Source: CAZKTS01 sp964555735 (GTDB lineage Bacteria > Actinomycetota > Acidimicrobiia > IMCC26256 > PALSA-555). Taken from it: a DNA stretch of 6,266 nt. Under the pieces are notes generated by a model. That model saw only the letters and a list, made by a program, of their open reading frames with translations, did no database searches and was not told the DNA's origin. Of the stretch, positions 4,960 to 6,266 are shown one piece after another; position 1 is the first letter of the stretch; each line of letters opens with the position of its first letter. The stretch lies in the NCBI GenBank assembly GCA_964555735.1, contig CAZKTS010000172.1, positions 1 to 6,266 on the forward strand, written 5' to 3'. The position numbers were made by a program, and so were the translations under genes.

Positions 4960-6183
4960 TCAGCCGCGGTTTGCCGCGTCGGCGAGGAAGGCGTCGACGG
5001 TGGCCGCGATGTAGTCGACGTCGTCGTCGTCCATGTTGTGGCTGTTGGGCAGCACGAGGCCCTGTTCCATCACCCGATCGGCGTTGGGGAGGCCGGCCTC
5101 GGGCGCGCGGTGGGGGATCGTGCGGAACGCGGGCTGGCGGAGCGCGTTCCCGGTCCAGACCATCCGGGTGTCGACGCCGTTCGCCTCCATGTGCTGCTGG
5201 AAGGCGGCCCGCCGCACGCCGGACTCGGGCCGGATGAGGATCGGGAACATGTGCCAGCCGGTCTCGAGGCCATCGAGCGTGCGGGGGAGCACGAAGACGT
5301 CGTCGTGCTTCGAGAGGTGCTCGTGGAGGCGGGCGAAGCTGCGCTTGCGCCGTTCGAGGAAGCCCGGGAGGCGGTCGAGCTGGACGAGGCCGAACGCCGC
5401 GCTCAGCTCCGACGGCTCGAAGTTCCAGCCCACCTCGTCGAAGATGAAGAGGTTGTCGTACTCGAGGCCGTCGACATCGGAGAAGAAGCGCTTCTCGACG
5501 CCGCGCTTGGAGCCGTAAAGCTGGACCTCGGAGCGTCGGCCCCATCGGCGGAGGAGGAGGCAGCGATCGGCGAGCTCGTCGTCGTCGACGAGCACCATCC
5601 CACCGGTGCCGGCGGCAGTGATGATGTGCGACAGGGCGAAGCTGGTGACGCTGATGTCGGACCGCGTGCCGGTGGGCGTACCGCGCAGGATCGAGCCCAG
5701 CGCGTCGCACGAGTCCTCGACGACCCGCAGATCGTGCTCGTCGGCGATCGCGCGGATTCGATCCCAGTCGGGGGCGTTGCCGATGAGGTTGGGCGCCATG
5801 ATCGCCTTGGTACGCGGCCCGATCATCGCCTCGATGCCCTCCGCGTCGAGGTTGAACGTGTCGGCCTCGACGTCCACGAACACCGGGAGGATGCCGGCGC
5901 GCACCATGGGCGCGATGTCGGTGGAGAAGGTGACGGGCGAGGTGATGATCTCGTCACCGGGCTCCAGGTCGAGCAGCTCGATCGCGAGGTAGAGCGCCGA
6001 CGAGCCCGAGTTGCACATGATCCCGCGCCGCTTGCCGAACAGCTCGGCGACGCGCTGCTCGAAGGCCCGGGTGCGCTTCCCGATGCGCAGCGCGGTGGCG
6101 CCGCCCTCGAGCACCTCGACCACCGCCGCGATCTCTTCGTCGCCGTGGACGCTGCCCGCGTACTCGATGCGTCGTGTGCTCAC
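4960..6183 (-). CDS. DegT/DnrJ/EryC1/StrS-fold PLP enzyme, RfbH/ColD-like sugar 3-dehydratase type
   Basis: A 407-aa fold-type I PLP enzyme. Visible motifs are NSGSSALYLA (58-67, phosphate site), SPVTFSTD (82-89), NLIGN (132-136), VEDSCDALGS (155-164, Asp157 for the pyridine nitrogen), SFALSHIITAAGTGG (181-195), GWNFEPSELSAAFGLVQLDR (252-271) and WTGNALRQPAF (343-353). Where aminotransferases carry the PLP-binding lysine, this protein has His186. That change, with the EDxCDALGS and GN motifs, is the hallmark of RfbH (CDP-4-keto-6-deoxyglucose 3-dehydrase) and ColD (GDP-4-keto-6-deoxymannose 3-dehydratase), which remove the C-3 hydroxyl instead of simply transaminating. RfbH's cluster-binding CWC and CGKRF cysteines are not conserved here: the corresponding stretch reads GRRSEV (215-220) and VEKRF (229-233). 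It may therefore work more like ColD. The GTG start is supported by a promoter ending 7 nt upstream. The paired SDR may reduce or oxidise its product. Fold certain; the exact sugar is unknown. Confidence 0.88.
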   Translation of the reverse strand: MSTRRIEYAGSVHGDEEIAAVVEVLEGGATALRIGKRTRAFEQRVAELFGKRRGIMCNSGSSALYLAIELLDLEPGDEIITSPVTFSTDIAPMVRAGILPVFVDVEADTFNLDAEGIEAMIGPRTKAIMAPNLIGNAPDWDRIRAIADEHDLRVVEDSCDALGSILRGTPTGTRSDISVTSFALSHIITAAGTGGMVLVDDDELADRCLLLRRWGRRSEVQLYGSKRGVEKRFFSDVDGLEYDNLFIFDEVGWNFEPSELSAAFGLVQLDRLPGFLERRKRSFARLHEHLSKHDDVFVLPRTLDGLETGWHMFPILIRPESGVRRAAFQQHMEANGVDTRMVWTGNALRQPAFRTIPHRAPEAGLPNADRVMEQGLVLPNSHNMDDDDVDYIAATVDAFLADAANRG

Positions 6184-6190
6184 CGGCGGG

Positions 6191-6220
6191 ACGCTAGAGA
6201 AAGTTGTTGGATTCAGTCAA
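6191..6220 (-). promoter_or_regulatory. Promoter of the PLP enzyme-SDR operon, leaderless type
   Basis: On the reverse strand TTGACT (6220-6215) is followed after 18 nt by TAGCGT (6196-6191), then 7 nt to the GTG at 6183. Both hexamers fit the housekeeping sigma consensus for actinobacteria (TTGACN and TAnnnT). The spacer is notably AT-rich against the surroundings. The start point would fall at the GTG itself, and no Shine-Dalgarno is present. It also fixes the start codon of the gene. Confidence 0.75.
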
Positions 6221-6222
6221 GT

Positions 6223-6240
6223 GTTCTGGACCCCCAGAAC
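6223..6240. repeat. Perfect 7-bp inverted repeat upstream of the -35 box, possible operator
   Basis: GTTCTGG-ACCC-CCAGAAC is a perfect 7-bp inverted repeat with a 4-nt centre, lying 2 bp upstream of the TTGACT -35 hexamer of the PLP-enzyme promoter. The position suits a regulator binding site next to the -35 box. It could instead be a small hairpin ending a gene outside the window. The remaining bases to the right edge (6241-6266) show no gene. Confidence 0.45.
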
Positions 6241-6266
6241 GGTGTCAGGTTCCGTACCCGCGCCTG

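Noticed and set aside
4214..5710. Upstream extension of the SDR frame giving a protein of about 498 aa, as if a fusion
   Set aside because: The extra N-terminal part is an out-of-frame Arg/Pro-rich reading of the PLP-enzyme gene. The SDR has a proper N-terminus at 4957, next to the preceding stop codon.
1..6266. CRISPR arrays, tRNA/rRNA genes, insertion sequences, attachment sites
   Set aside because: No regularly spaced repeats, no RNA gene signatures, and no transposase or integrase reading frame were seen on either strand.

Overview
The window is strongly GC-rich, almost fully coding, and looks like chromosome from a high-GC actinobacterium. Acidimicrobiia is a reasonable guess but is not proven. 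The supporting signs are GC/GTG-rich codon use, an actinobacterial-type formylglycine-generating enzyme, a PLDc_N-SHOCT small membrane protein, and several TAnnnT -10 boxes placed 6-8 nt before start codons, the pattern of leaderless transcription. I see no mobile element, CRISPR array, tRNA or rRNA.

Layout. Positions 1-1288 hold a leftward two-gene unit: a formylglycine-generating enzyme (FGE) followed, after 2 nt, by a Rossmann-fold NAD(P)-dependent oxidoreductase cut off by the left edge. A 98-bp divergent spacer leads to three rightward membrane-protein genes: PLDc_N-SHOCT (1387-1776), a YihY/BrkB-family protein (1859-2854) and an unnamed multi-pass actinobacterial membrane protein (2880-4187). 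A strong hairpin separates the first from the second, and the second and third each have their own leaderless-type -10 box. A 26-bp convergent gap with a compact hairpin separates these from a leftward pair: a DegT/StrS-fold PLP enzyme (4960-6183), then a classical SDR dehydrogenase (4214-4957), again only 2 nt apart. The PLP gene has the clearest promoter in the window (TTGACT-18-TAGCGT) and a GTG start 7 nt after the -10 box. A perfect inverted repeat lies just upstream.

How the genes may work together. FGE oxidises a cysteine in sulfatase-type substrates to formylglycine; no sulfatase is in view. The PLP enzyme and SDR probably act in sequence on a small molecule, most simply an activated keto-deoxysugar. 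The PLP protein aligns by motif with the RfbH/ColD 3-dehydratases: His replaces the PLP-binding lysine, but the cysteines that hold the RfbH iron-sulfur cluster are absent. This is the most interesting biochemical point in the window. The three membrane proteins have no firmly known function, and their adjacency alone does not show that they form a system. I did not find convincing evidence for a wholly new multi-gene system.
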